DNA of 64,000 nucleotides from Leuctra nigra (GCA_934045905.1 OW203770.1:4278001-4342000); one strand, 5' to 3'. Numbered from the stretch's first letter, positions 12,901-21,954 are shown. The notes: generated by a model not told the origin, from the letters alone. Program-made: numbers and translations.

Positions 12901-15900
12901 TATTCGAAATTTTGAATACTTTTTTTCGAATATTCGAACCAAATATTTTCGAAGTATTCGAAATTTTCGAATATTCGCACACCCCTAATTCATTTAGAAC
13001 AGTCAAGTATACGTATTTCTTTGGCATTATTTGATAGTATTTATTTATGATAGTAAACCTGGAAGCGGATCCATAAAGAGAATTTCTACAGAATTCCAGA
13101 GATTTTGATTGGGATTTTGTTTGAAGTCTGGGATCTCTCTTTGTGGATCCTTTTCCTGGAAGATTATTAACGAGTTAGTATATAGGTAGAACAGCAAAGG
13201 CTTCAGCCGATGATGCAATTAATAAATTTTTATGTAAAAAAATGTCAGTTGAAAAAGTTGAAAATCAGTTTGCGAATGCCTTTGTTGACGATGTAGTTAA
13301 CATCATGCATTGTTGTGATATTATAGGTACGTGCATTATCCTATGTTCCACTACCTGCTGCCTTTCATTCTATGAGAATGCAAATTTCCTATTCGTAATT
13401 CAGAAATTGAATATACCTATTATACACATGATTTAATCACTTAGGGCCAGTATTTTATACACTGTCCATCAAACATAGACAGACTCATACACTGCTAAAA
13501 TCATTGACTATTGAGGCAACCCTAATCAAAATGTCCTAATCAATTGTTTAAAAAGGCAATGTCTCCTAGTTCTGACGACAAAGGTGTGTGGATGGTTTAC
13601 CTCACTTGGATTGTTGATCGAATGCAATGAAAGAAGTAGAGGTTTCATGGGAAATGCTTTGGGTGGAATTCTCACCGAATTCGACACTAAAAGTGCCTAC
13701 CTAGAGAATGCGCTAATATCAGTAAGATGGCCACTCAAACGAGTATGCAATCCCAGTGCGCGTGCGTACTCTTACATGCAAGTCACTTACATGTCAATCG
13801 TAACGAGTTCAGTAAAAGTTATAATTACATCGCGAAATAACAGAAATTGATGCTTACCTCAGTGTCAACAATCAAATACAATTGGCATATTTCATTACAG
13901 CACACATTCATTCAAATTCTTGTAAAAACGAGTTGTCTATTCACCAAAAGCAGTATTTGACAGATTGCAATTGTTTGAACGAGGCGTCAAGAAAAATGTG
14001 TGTTGAAAAGGCCGTGAGGAAAACAATTGCAACTTTCAAATGATGATTTTGGTTAATTTAATAGACATCTCGTTTTCACAAGAATTTGAATGAATGTGTG
14101 CTGTAATGAAATATGCCGATTGTATTTTATCGTTGACACTAAGGTAATCATCAATTTCTGTCATTTCGCGATGTAATTATAACTTTTACTGAACTCGTTA
14201 CGATTGACATAAAATTGGCCTGCATGCGCTCTGTGAACATGTACAGAAATACTCGTTTGAGAGATGTTAATTTTTTACTCTAGGTGGCGTATTGCAACTT
14301 ATAGTGTCTACAGTCTGTTTTTTACTGTATGATCTCTCACCAGATGGAGCCACAGTCAGTTGTTCTGCTAGGCCGAGAAAGACTTCATTGCGCGCTCACC
14401 TTGCAATGTTGTCTTTCTCGGCCTAACAGAACAACTGACGGTGTCTCGGTCTGTAGAGAGTTCAAACATAGGAAAAACGAACTGTAATTGGTCTACAACG
14501 TATTCCGCCTTCTGAATCTGTATTCGCGTCCACCAGGCGTGCAAGGCGACACCCGCCTGATGACCAACCACGGCCAGCTGTTCTGGAGCTTCCTGCAGTA
14601 CAACCAGGACATGAGCGCGATCGTCGGCCACGTGACCTACATCGGCGGCAAGATGGCGGCCAACCGCTATCGCTACGTCATGAAGATCGCCTCGGCCGAC
14701 GGCGAGCAGCTGCTGGAGTTCCGTGGGAGAGTGCTGGAGCTGGAGGATGACGACCACATGCAGGTACTGCAGTGCACGGGAATCTATGAGACTAAGACGG
14801 CTGGGTAGTGAGTTTGACCTTGAAGAGTTTTTTAATCGATTTTTATCAATAACTTTTACCAATGTAATTGTTTACAAAATAAGGCTTTGTAGCAGTATTC
14901 AGAACAGTTCAATGAAAATAATTCTACAGCTTGTAATGGTTTATTATAGTTACTTTGTCCTACAGATGTTTAGTGCCCGAAAATTAGTAAAATTATGGCA
15001 CTAAACATCTGTTAGACAAAATAAAACTAATAACTTATTACAAACAGTGTTGTGACTAGATAATTTTATTTTTATCTAGATAAAGATAATAGATAACTGC
15101 CAAAAATTTATCTAGATAAGATAATAGATAATATTTTGAAAAATTATCTAGATAATAGATAAAGATAAAAAAAAATTATCTAGATAAATATTAAAAGATA
15201 AAAGATAATTTTCTAAAATCTTGTCTAATTTAATTTTACATGTATTATTATTAGGTATATCTACAAACAGTTACTTTATAGGCATATCTAACCAGATTAT
15301 TGATGTTCCTACTGCCTGTGATTAAAATTTACTGAAAGGGAAGGGACTATTATTATTATAGGGGATTATAATTTTAATTTTCTAATGCGTAAATTTGGAA
15401 ACGTCACAGGTCAATCACCGATTTCATTATATATAACATTATTTTCTAACAAATGTTTTGAAAAGTATTGAGGGATAGGATACTGAATTTTTGTAGGAAC
15501 GATGATGTAAGTCAGTATAAAATTGTAAGACATAATAGCTTCTATCCTTAATATATCGGGTTTCGCAAAAAAAAAATCATCCTGATTGAGAAGTCACTAT
15601 ATCGAAACTATTATGTAGGATTCTGAAATTGGTACACATACTTATTAGAAAACATACCAAAATTTAATATGTGCAGGTTTCAAAAACATTCCTATTCGCA
15701 TAAGTGATGGAGCCACTTCTGACAGGAAACTTTTTAGATGCACTTTTTTATTTAGAAGTTCTTGCTTTCATAGGGCAGTGGAAAAGGAGAAACAATTGAA
15801 ATGTACAATAAGTTACAATTTTACTTTTTCAGCCATAACAAACAACTTAAAGCAAATATAATATAATTTATTTATATAAATAACCCCCTTTTAATCTCCA

Positions 15901-18900
15901 TTATGCACCCTATCTCAAGTACCAAAGGATCCACCAGAGGTCAGTGATGTTCCTTGTTTTCGCGAATTGTAGGAAAAATATTGCTGTGCCTCTAAGAGTT
16001 AAGATGGCTGAGTAGTGAGCGTGGCTTTAAAGAGTTTATTAATCAATTTTTATCAATATCTTTTACCAAAGTAATTGTTAACAAAATACGGCTTTGTACG
16101 AGTATTCAGAACAGTTCAATGAAAATAATTTCATTGTTTGTAATCAGTGTTGTGACTTATCTAGATAAAATTATCTAGATAATTATCTAGATAATTATTT
16201 TTTATCTTTATCTTTATCTAGATAAATACTTATCTAATACTGTTATCTAATACTGTTAATACTGTTATCTTTATCTTTATCTAGATAAAAAAATCGTTAT
16301 CTTTTGTCTTTTATCTAGATAAAAAATATTTATCTATTTTAATTTTAAAATACCATAATGTAAATTAGAATTCATAATACCGGGTGGCGCAAAAAAATCA
16401 CCCTGATTGAGAAGTCACTATATCGCAACTATTATAGATAGGATTCTGAAATTTGTACACATATTAGAAAACATACACAAATTTAATATTTGCAAGTTTC
16501 AAAAACATTTCTATAGTAGGAAAAAAGTTACAGCTGTTCAAATTTGGTTGTCAAAAAATGGATTATACGGATCTCAAATAGCGCGCGTCCAGAAAACTTC
16601 CAATGTTTCTTCAAAACTGCGTAGTACGATATAAAGCTGAAAATTTCAAATTATATTGAAATAAGATCAAGTGTGTAAAAATGTCAATCAATTTGAATGA
16701 ATGGAATGAAATCTTGAAGTTTAACGTAAAATCAGAATATGTAGATTAAGTTAAAAAAATGAATATTTTCCCCACTATTCTGTTTTCCAGCTCAACTTCA
16801 AGATTCAATAACTGTCGTTACATAAATTGTTATTGATTTAAATTTTTACACAATCGAATCGAATCTATTTTGAATATAATTTGAAATTTTCAGCTTGATA
16901 TCGTACGTAGTTTTGAAGAAACAGCGTCCCGGCCTTTGAAAGTTTTCTGGACGTGCGCTAATTGAGCTCCGTATAATCAATTTTTTGACAACCAAATTTG
17001 AACAGCTGTAACTTTTTTCCTACTATAGAAATGTTTTTGAAACTTGCAAATATTAAATTTGTGTATGTTTTCTAATATGTGTACAAATTTCAGAATCCTA
17101 TCTATAATAGTTGCGATATAGTGACTTCTCAATCAGGGTGATTTTTTTGCGCCACCCGGTATTATGAATTCTAATTTACATTATGGTATTTTAAAATTAA
17201 AATAGATAAATATTTTTTATCTAGATAAAAGACAAAAGATAACGATTTTTTTATCTAGATAAAGATAAAGATAACAAGAAAAGTATTTATCTAGATAAAG
17301 ATAAAGATAAAAAATAATTATCTAGATAATTATCTAGATAATTTTATCTAGATAAGTCACAACACTGATTACAAACAATGAAATTATTTTCATTGAACTG
17401 TTCTGAATACTCGTACAAAGCCGTATTTTGTTAACAATTACTTTGGTAAAAGATATTGATAAAAATTGATTAATAAACTCTTTAAAGCCACGCTCACTAC
17501 TCAGCCATCTTAAGGGCGGTCATCATTTTTTTCCCGCCAAAAGTCGTTTTGGAGCGGATTTAGAGGGAAATATGACATATAAATTACCATATTTGGCAAA
17601 CGTTTACGAATATCGAAAAAGCAAGAAAGGCATGACATGTATTGAACCTTTATCTACATTTTCATCGCTTACTGTCATAACTTTGCTCCTACCATGTGGT
17701 CAGCATTTGTCTGCCACAAAAACGCTCTTAAATATAGTTGAAATGTAGGAAAACGTTTTTTGAACTTGTAATTTCAAGATTACATATTTTTGTATATATC
17801 GATCAATGGTTCTACCTTAAATATACTAAAATTTCATGAGCTCTGTGACGGCTTGTTCCAGGGCGAGCAAGTGAAGATGTTCTACGTGCACAGCGACTGT
17901 GTCCCGGCGTTCGCCAAGGACGGAGCCATCAAGTGTCGTGTTGTGACGTTGAAGTAGTTGAGGATGTCATGAGCTCTGTGACGGCTTGTTTTAGGGCGAG
18001 CAAGTGAAGAAGATGTTCTACGTGCACAGCGACTGTGTCCCGGCGTTCGCCAAGGACGGAGCCATCAAGTGTCGTGTTGTGACGTTGAAGTAGTTGAGGA
18101 TGTCATGAGCTCTGTGACGGCTTGTTCCAGGGCGAGCAAGTGAAGAAGATGTTCTACGTGCACAGCGACTGTGTTCCGGCGTTCGCCAAGGACGGAGCCA
18201 TCAAGTGTCGTGTTGTGACGTTGAAGTAGTTGAGGATGTCATGAGCTCTGTGACGGCTTGTTCCAGGGCGAGCAAGTGAAGAAGATGTTCTACGTGCACA
18301 GCGACTGTGTCTCGGCGTTCGCCAAGGACGCTGCCATCAAGTGTCGGGTTGTGACGTTGAAGTAGTTGAGGATGTCATGAGCTCTGTGACGGCTTGTTCC
18401 AGGGCGAGCAAGTGAAGAAGATGTTCTACGTGCACAGCGACTGTGTCCCGGCGTTCGCCAAGGACGGAGCCATCAAGTGTCGTGTTGTGACGTTGAAGTA
18501 GTTGAGGATGTCATGAGCTCTGTGACGGCTTGTTCCAGGGCGAGCAAGTGAAGAAGATGTTCTACGTGACCGCGACTGTGTCCCGGCGTTCGCCAAGGAC
18601 GGAGCCATCAAGTGTCGCGTTGTGACGTTGAAGTAGTTGAGGATGTCATGAGCTCTGTGACGGCTTGTTCCAGGGCGAGCAAGTGAAGATGTTCTACGTG
18701 CACAGCGACTGTGTCTCGGCGTTCGCCAAAGACGGAGCCATCAAGTGTCGCGTTGTGACGTTGAAGTAGTTGAGGATGTCATGAGCTCTGTGACGGCTTG
18801 TTCCAGGGCGAGCAAGTGATGAAGATGTTCTACGTGCACCGCCGCTGCGTCCCGGCGTTCGCCAAGGACGCTGCCATCAAGTGTCGTGTTGTGACGTTGA

Positions 18901-19276
18901 AGTAGTTGAGGATGTCATGAGCTCTGTGACGGCTTGTTCCAGGGCGAGCAAGTGAAGATGTTCTACGTGCACCACGACTGTGTCTCGGCGTTCGCCAAGG
19001 ACGGAGCCATCAAGTGTCGTGTTGTGACGTTGAAGTAGTTGAGGATGTCATGAGCTCTGTGACGGCTTGTTCCAGGGCGAGCAAGTGAAGATGTTCTACG
19101 TGCACTGCGACTGTGTCCCGGCGTTCGCCAAGGACGGAGCCATCAAGTGTCGCGTGGAGATCCTGGACAATGTGACGGCGTCTGCGCATACGTCTGAGCA
19201 ACCTTCTGCGCCGGCTGCTGCGACGCCGGTCGTCTTTGAAGATGTGGAGGCGGTTAAACTTCTGCTTCACATGTAG
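3740..19276 (+). CDS. SIAH-like RING E3 ubiquitin ligase gene (5 coding exons visible, 5' end missing)
   Basis: Five exons join in phase to give a protein with the SIAH/seven-in-absentia layout. A C3HC4 RING (CPVC, YMC, GH, CSKC, CSVC) comes first, then SIAH-type zinc-finger segments (PCGNQDEEC...HLPKC and CEW...HVETCH), then a C-terminal substrate-binding-like domain. SIAH proteins transfer ubiquitin from an E2 to substrates bound by the C-terminal domain; the substrate here is unknown. About 50 residues not found in canonical SIAH lie between the two zinc-finger segments, so this is a divergent SIAH-like paralog rather than the conserved orthologue. Exon joins: 3986/5956 phase 0, 6185/9635 phase 2, 9801/14537 phase 1, 14763/19076 phase 0. 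The exons are clearly GC-richer than the surrounding DNA. No initiator Met is visible, because the first exon starts in mid-codon after a good acceptor; at least one 5' exon lies elsewhere. Introns are filled with transposons. Confidence 0.85.
4229..4396. repeat. Foldback of about 77-bp arms carrying histone-type stem-loops
   Basis: The arms (4229-4305 and 4319-4396) are reverse complements with few mismatches and leave a loop of about 13 bp. Each arm holds the sequence GGCCCTTATCAGGGCC followed by ACCA, one on each strand. Outside the stem-loop the arms share a further 25-30 bp on each side. No histone coding sequence is present. Confidence 0.85.
4342..4357 (+). promoter_or_regulatory. Histone mRNA 3' stem-loop-like motif
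   Basis: GGCCCTTATCAGGGCC is a 6-bp stem with a 4-base loop (TTAT) followed by ACCA. It fits the metazoan replication-dependent histone 3'-end consensus bound by SLBP. The mirror copy is at 4267-4282 on the - strand. There is no adjacent histone ORF, so any 3'-end-processing role here is speculative. Confidence 0.6.
4989..5287 (-). mobile_element. tRNA-derived SINE with 8-bp TSD
   Basis: On the - strand it begins with a tRNA-like head (GGTTGGGTGAGTGG A-box-like; CCGGGTTCGATTCCCGCGG B box), then a body with 'CCCAGTCAGG'/'GAGGGAAAACCACG' in complement, and ends in an A-rich tail. AAGTGCAT flanks it at 4981-4988 and 5288-5295. An empty version of the site is at about 49.36-49.44 kb. Further full copies are at 46.8 and 57.9 kb. 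Confidence 0.85.
5956..6185 (+). CDS. SIAH-like exon, first zinc-finger segment
   Basis: The acceptor is TCATCTCATCCAG and the donor is CCCAG/GTAAAAG. It starts IKLPCGNQDEECKGMF and continues TMSELKDHLPKC, matching the Cys/His spacing of the first SIAH-type finger. The remainder (AQQEGPLGG... NSLAAQLKIPP) has no counterpart in canonical SIAH as far as I can recall and looks like a lineage-specific insertion. It ends with two bases of an Arg codon completed by the next exon. Confidence 0.82.
6312..8104 (+). mobile_element. 5'-truncated non-LTR retrotransposon (LINE)
   Basis: Contains an open reverse transcriptase followed by about 350 bp of 3' UTR and a poly(A) run of about 24. Target duplication AGTTT can be read on both sides, though it is ambiguous next to the A-tail. 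It lacks ORF1 and the endonuclease. The intact frame suggests a young insertion. It lies sense to the SIAH-like host gene, within intron 2. Confidence 0.88.
6313..7758 (+). CDS. Reverse transcriptase fragment of the LINE
   Basis: About 480 codons without a stop. RT motifs appear in order: FKKGNHLEYSNYRPIAILP, the fingers block (QFGFQKGKGT), motif A (MFIDFTKAFDTLDH), motif B (GVPQGSILGPILYLLYVNDI), motif C (YADDTALIS), and thumb blocks (INCSKTKVM, YLGMVIDD). The LINE copies its own RNA at nicked targets. The endonuclease domain is missing because of 5' truncation, so the copy is dead as an autonomous element. The frame runs open through the MITE arm upstream, which is coincidental. The motifs resemble the CR1/Jockey group; I cannot assign the clade. 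Confidence 0.9.
   Translation, partial: LSFKRGIVPEKLKVSIVRPVFKKGNHLEYSNYRPIAILPAIEKVMERYVEEKLSHYLKTYNIINSAQFGFQKGKGTGNLLSLFSDYINSKINNNMHILVMFIDFTKAFDTLDHNKLIAALQRVGIRGPVLQWFMSYLLDRHIVVKIGQNYSVKNKYVTGVPQGSILGPILYLLYVNDIFNSVRMCKTLMYADDTALISVHKSLEMAQLYLQRDFNNIIKVTHDRKLIINCSKTKVMHICSSANSNRNSSVKITFHSNDCLHAPDEYNMDECTTCVDQIEVVPNHVYLGMVIDDRFSWKPHIDRLCKRLRSCAFQIFNLKDILPLYLLRTVYYALAESVISYGILTYGNASDVHLKKVANLQSRIVRSITLESEILHEGINTHFQQAQILPFEYLRRYRFVLQYYFDNDNKVCLKRNRETRDAIQNLNQFQVPLFNNKHGKRTLAYETPIIFNNIPFNMRQYTKFSEVKVNIKKHFLSLLQL
8412..8912 (-). mobile_element. Dispersed repeat with 'AACGCGTTGATGAGCGAGC' end
   Basis: One end reads 'CTCAGTGTAACGCGTTGATG' and the other 'GTGACGCTCGCTACGCTCG'. The same two ends and interior sentences such as 'GACCATGCGAAGTTTTAAGT' recur at about 48.18-48.88 and 49.44-50.35 kb. 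The end motif alone also occurs at 11.29, 50.65 and 52.70 kb. No coding capacity. Confidence 0.65.
9010..9613. mobile_element. Mutator-like MITE with perfect 9-bp TSD
   Basis: ACGTGTGCA flanks the element at 9001-9009 and 9614-9622. The terminal inverted repeats run about 95 bp and are built from 'TTACCGACGGACA' motifs. The outermost 22 bp (GGTAATCGGACACTTTACCG.. versus GGTGCTAGGGTATTTTACTG..) are imperfect. A 9-bp TSD with long TIRs is the Mutator-like signature. The interior is A/T-rich with 'TTTATAAAATTTTG' repeats. A half copy is at about 27.99 kb. Confidence 0.85.
9635..9801 (+). CDS. SIAH-like exon, second zinc-finger segment
   Basis: The acceptor is ATATGTCTTCAG and the donor is GCGG/GTGAGT. 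It encodes APCEWIGNRFDLLKHVETCH, equivalent to CKWQGSLEAVMPHLVMQH of SIAH. The 9-bp target-site duplication of a Mutator-like MITE ends only 12 bp before the exon, so almost all of the original polypyrimidine/branch-point region was displaced or is shared with the duplicated bases. Confidence 0.82.
9868..10489. mobile_element. Foldback element with 'CAATGGGCTTGTTCAC' ends
   Basis: Outer ends 'AATGGGCTTGTTCAC' and its complement at 10471-10486. An inner pair 'GGCCGAGATGGGTAACAAA' near 9938 and its complement near 10400 ('GTTACTTATCTCGGCC') supports an inverted structure. It contains TGACGTCATTTCCGG near 9957. No obvious TSD. Confidence 0.6.
10676..11164. mobile_element. TTAA-flanked MITE with about 80-bp TIRs
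   Basis: TTAA at both borders (10676-10679 and 11161-11164) directly abuts inverted repeats starting GGTGGCTGGATCGATCGATA. The arms match for about 80 bp. TTAA target duplications point to a piggyBac- or Kolobok-type transposase supplied in trans. Confidence 0.88.
11624..11740. repeat. Short dispersed repeat shared with 62.09-62.19 kb
   Basis: 'AGAGTCGACAGGACTCGCAG' to 'GTTGTACGTGACATTTG' is shared almost base for base with 62088-62187. Confidence 0.65.
11800..12106. mobile_element. Foldback repeat
   Basis: The left arm ('CGGCCCCTACTTTTTTCTTA', 'GTGTCTCTAGTG') and right arm ('CACTAGAGACACAGAT', 'AAAAAAGTAGGGACCG') are inverted copies around an AT-rich loop. No TSD seen. Confidence 0.65.
12228..12350. 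repeat. Minisatellite, 'CCTAAAATGATACCCGG' units
   Basis: Four partly degenerate units of 'AAAATGATACCCGG(C/A)GC' alternate with 'AATTCCCCACCAACCT', with an internal unit of different length. Short open frames here are repeat translations. Confidence 0.75.
12465..12987. mobile_element. hAT-type MITE (TAGGGGTG ends)
   Basis: Ends TAGGGGTGTGCGAATA and TATTCGCACACCCCTA. Eight-base flanks ATTCATTC (12457-12464) and ATTCATTT (12988-12995) match at 7 of 8. The subterminal regions are rich in 'CGAATATTCGAA' repeats. No transposase frame. Confidence 0.85.
13733..14275. mobile_element. Large foldback repeat
   Basis: Arms of about 230 bp: 'AATCGTAACGAGTTCAGTAA', 'TACATCGCGAAATAACAGAA' and 'ACAGCACACATTCATTCAAA' on the left all recur as complements on the right in reverse order. 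The outer ends are 'ACTCAAACGAGTA' and 'TACTCGTTTGAGA'. Confidence 0.8.
14354..14440. repeat. Hairpin of about 30-bp arms before SIAH-like exon 4
   Basis: 'GTCAGTTGTTCTGCTAGGCC'-type left arm and its complement ending 'CAACTGAC', with 'GAGAAAGAC'/'GTCTTTCTC' at the inner stem. It could form a strong RNA hairpin in the intron about 100 nt before the exon. Confidence 0.75.
14537..14763 (+). CDS. SIAH-like exon, substrate-binding-like domain
   Basis: The acceptor is GCGTCCACCAG and the donor is ATGCAG/GTACTG. It encodes GVQGDTRLMTNHGQLFWSFL through LELEDDDHMQ, a beta-rich segment comparable to the C-terminal domain of SIAH proteins. The frame stays open past the donor to a TAG 45 nt downstream, but only the upstream GT gives a phase-0 join to the final exon (HMQ-GEQVKMFYVH). 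A diverged copy of a TTAA-type foldback begins about 27 bp after the donor. Confidence 0.82.
14790..15735 (+). mobile_element. Diverged left half of the TTAA/hAT foldback
   Basis: Segments 'GCGGTAGTGAG'-like start, 'TATCAATAACTTTTACCAAT', 'CAGTGTTGTGAC' plus many 'TATCTAGATAA' repeats, and 'TGATTGAGAAGTCACTATAT' follow the same order as the left arm of the neighbouring 16.0-17.5 kb element, at much lower identity. The right half is missing. Confidence 0.6.
15705..15970 (+). repeat. Dispersed repeat H, uninterrupted copy
   Basis: 'TGATGGAGCCACTTCTGACA' to 'GATCCACCAGAGG...GTTCCTT' matches, in complement, two pieces lying on either side of the CR1-type retrotransposon (39.34-39.56 and 33.44-33.51 kb). 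It therefore represents the empty target of that insertion. Confidence 0.7.
15999..17513. mobile_element. 1.5-kb near-palindromic TTAA-flanked element
   Basis: TTAA at both ends, then GATGGCTGAGTAGTGAGCG in inverted orientation. Arms of about 680 bp are inverted copies apart from a centre of roughly 150 bp. High arm identity argues for a recent inverted duplication. Within the arms sits a second inverted pair, CAGTGTTGTGACTTATCTAG (16145 and 17367), with hAT-like CAGTG ends and 'TATCTAGATAA' repeats. No transposase frame. Confidence 0.85.
17834..19075 (+). repeat. Tandem array of nine truncated copies of the terminal SIAH-like exon
   Basis: Nine near-identical units precede the real last exon, with exon-like starts at 17862, 17995, 18131, 18267, 18403, 18539, 18674, 18807 and 18943. 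The period is 136 or 133 bp (135 once). The 3-bp difference is one AAG codon (GEQVKKMFY versus GEQVKMFY), so the frame is kept. Each unit carries the acceptor TTGTTCCAG (TTGTTTTAG in unit 2), codons for GEQV(K)KMFYVHxDC to CRVVTLK, then TAG, then a short spacer. Unit 6 has a 1-bp deletion and is frameshifted; unit 8 reads VHRRC and unit 9 VHHDC. The duplicated segment covers about 28 bp of intron end plus the first half of the exon. There is no AATAAA inside the array, so these are not self-sufficient terminal exons. Confidence 0.9.
19076..19276 (+). CDS. SIAH-like terminal exon
   Basis: It is the tenth and only full-length version of the tandemly repeated exon. It starts GEQVKMFYVHCDCVPAFAKD and, where the upstream copies stop after CRVVTLK, continues CRVEILDN and a low-complexity Ser/Ala/Pro tail to LLLHM and TAG. 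It completes the C-terminal domain. It differs from the copies at the residue before DC (Cys here, usually Ser in the copies). Confidence 0.85.
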   Translation, partial: GEQVKMFYVHCDCVPAFAKDGAIKCRVEILDNVTASAHTSEQPSAPAAATPVVFEDVEAVKLLLHM

Positions 19277-20418
19277 ACACGTGACCAAACCAGCTTTCCA
19301 CATCGACAACTTTTTTGTACTTTTCGTAACCTAAACACTTAGGGATTTAAAAAAACTTGGGTGTCCACAGGGAGGGTAAAGGGGTGGTGGGGCGCTTGCC
19401 CCCCCCCCCCCACCCCCCCCCCCTGGATGTCAGGAAAACATACACATTTTCTGGGGTTTTACGTATAGTTTAATTTTGTTACCAAAAAAACTAAAGAAAA
19501 TTGATTTCAAAGTGTCAAAAACTAACAAAATGCCCTGCGGGCGGGGCAGGTTTGAACATGTCTCCCACCACCCCTAAAGTGCAATATTTCAACAAAATAC
19601 ACCTCATAACATCTCAAAATTATTTCAAATTGTCCAAATATCAAAAAACGCCCTGCGGGGCAGGGTGGGGGAGGGGGCGCTCCCCACACCCCCTAACTCA
19701 TAAAATATTGATTTCCTTGCCCTGCCCCCACCTGGCAGAAATCCTGTGGATGCCCATGGATGTAAATGCTATTGCAAGAAAATCTATAGTTGTCCATAAA
19801 TTAATGTTAATAAATGTTTCTTCTTCCAAAGTTTATTTGAAATTATCAGTATACATGTACCGTTCTGCTTGAAACAATACCACTCTTCTTGACATGTATT
19901 TTTATTAATTATGAAGAATTTCTCATTTATTTTGATATGTTTTATTGTTGAAATTGTTAAATTTATCATTATTGCACATATACTTGACTAAAATCAAAAT
20001 ACAATTTCCTTTTTACTCAAAATTCACAACCTTCTTCTAAGACAACAATGAACTTACTAACTATTCAACAATAGAAATAGAAACAATCCTACTTCTCACT
20101 GCCTCCTTGAAACTGACTGTTCCAAGAAATAAACAAGTCACCATGGGGCTGTACTGTCTCATGATGTTGCTCAGGTGTAGAGTCGCTCCGATGTCGAGTT
20201 GCTCCGACATTTGTTTTGGTCAGGTATGGGAAAGTTGTATCACCCCGGTGTCCAAATTTTAACAATATCACCAAATGGAATTGAAAGATTATGGCAGATA
20301 CCAAGAGCATTTTTAAGAAATTAAGATAAGAAGATGTTATCACTGTTATATTATTTATTTTTTATTTTTGATGTACATGTCACAGGATAACAATGATACA
20401 CTTTGATACAATTGAAGT
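19277..20418. other. 3' flank of the SIAH-like gene; repeat fragments
   Basis: Contains G/C homopolymer runs near 19.40 kb and the 'GCCCTGCGGGGCAGGG'/'GGGGGCGCTCCCC' dispersed-repeat fragment near 19.5-19.7 kb. The remainder is AT-rich with no recognisable gene. Confidence 0.5.
19809..19814 (+). terminator. Possible poly(A) signal for the SIAH-like gene
   Basis: This AATAAA lies about 530 bp after the stop codon. The intervening DNA is repeat-like with G/C runs, so this is only a candidate. Confidence 0.25.
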
Positions 20419-20644
20419 GTACAGGGGAAGAACGCTCTAAGTCACATTCGGATGAAACTAAGATAAACGAAGTTTCATGTTGAAACTTGTATCTATCTTC
20501 CACAGATCGATATTTTATTTTATTTTTCAAGACTTTGTGGCAATATTTTCGAAAAACCAATGGAATATTCTGAAAGATCATAAAAGTCACTGCAAGATGA
20601 CACAATTTTTCAAAAATTGGACTTAGTTATATCTTCCCCTGTAC
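20419..20644. mobile_element. 226-bp MITE, 'GTACAGGGGAAGA' ends, copy 1
   Basis: Ends GTACAGGGGAAGA and TCTTCCCCTGTAC. The interior ('AAGTCACATTCGGATGAAAC', 'TTGTATCTATCTTCCA') matches the second copy 1.5 kb away. Confidence 0.8.
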
Positions 20645-20759
20645 CATTCGTATATTAAAAGCTCATACAAACTACCACACGATGACAATCTATCTCATTT
20701 TAAAATGGAATGAGAGGATTTCGGTTGATGGGTCTATTCCCCTGTACACTTATGAGTGT

Positions 20760-21250
20760 CATGAGTTAATGTCTCCTCGGGGCCTCTCTCACAGTTCACC
20801 ATCTCCTCAGATGCACTCACTTTTCACTCAGTCGCGCTCACTTTTGATTGATCTCCTCAGTCGCGCATACCTTTCAATCTGTCCTCTCACTTTTTACATA
20901 TACACTGGAACATGTATGTGATGTATTCTTATTTCTGTATTACTCTGTACTCCTAAGCTGTGAAATAAATAAATAAAAATAAAATAAATATTTTCAGTCA
21001 CGCTGAATTACATTTCACTCTAGACTCTTTCACTTTCCACCCATCTCCTCAGTCGCGCTCACTTTTGACTGATCTCCTCATTCAGTCCTCTACCTTATTA
21101 CATACTTATCCTCAGTCACGCTTACATTTTTCTCTAGACTCTTTCACTTTCCACCCATCTCCTCAGTCGCACTCACTTTTCATTCAGTCCTCTCACATTT
21201 CACATCTCCTCAGTCGCGCTTACTTCACAATCCTCAGTCCTTTCACTCTT
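20760..21250. repeat. Degenerate pyrimidine-rich minisatellite
   Basis: Irregular repeats of 'TCTCCTCAGTCGCGCTCACT' and 'CACTTTTCA/GTTCAGTCCTCT' motifs. Short frames across it are repeat translations. Confidence 0.7.
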
Positions 21251-21954
21251 TAGTCGCTTGTACCTTAATGATTTTAGGTAATTATTGACTTGAATAACAG
21301 AATATATTCAAAGAGTAGATCGATATTTCTTTCAGCGTCATTGAATCTGAAAGTAATGACCAAGTTTCTGGAATTACTCGGTCGAATTTGATGAGCCAGT
21401 TCAACACTTTGTATAACGCACCATAAGTACAGTAACGTTCTCTACACCCGCTTTAGAAAGTGTAAATTATAATTAAACTTTTTTTTTTAATTTTCCAAAA
21501 ATAAAACTTAATTTAAGTCATGTTTTAAAAAACGTTTAGTAACATTGTCTGCATCAACGAATTCTTCTTCTAGGCGTATCCATTAACTTCCAGCACCATA
21601 AGCTATAAATAGTAAGTCCTATATGCAAACATTTCAAAATCACATTCAATGTCATAATAGCCGCTAAGGAAACTAAAAACCACATTAAAATCATTTCTGT
21701 CACACAAAATGTAAGATGTCTTCGGCTGAAGTTGAAATACTGAATGGTGTCAACGGAACCGTAAGTCCTGGGAACTGTATAAAATGTTTCTTAGAAGGAA
21801 TGTATTCTACAGATAATAGAATTTACCACGATAGAGTCCCATGAATTATTAAGGCATTGCGTGTATAGGATAAGTGGTGTATACGTAACACAGATAAGTA
21901 CACTGGTACATACATTTTTGAGATGTCGACGAAGTTGGCGAATTGATATGAAGG

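Noticed and set aside
14764..14808. Alternative end of SIAH-like exon 4 at a second GT (14805) or readthrough to TAG
   Set aside because: A donor at 14805 would join out of phase and meet a stop at once in the last exon. The donor at 14764 gives a phase-0 join that continues the domain.
14368..14862. A 164-codon - strand frame opposite SIAH-like exon 4
   Set aside because: Shadow of the GC-rich sense exon; no recognisable motifs or splice signals.
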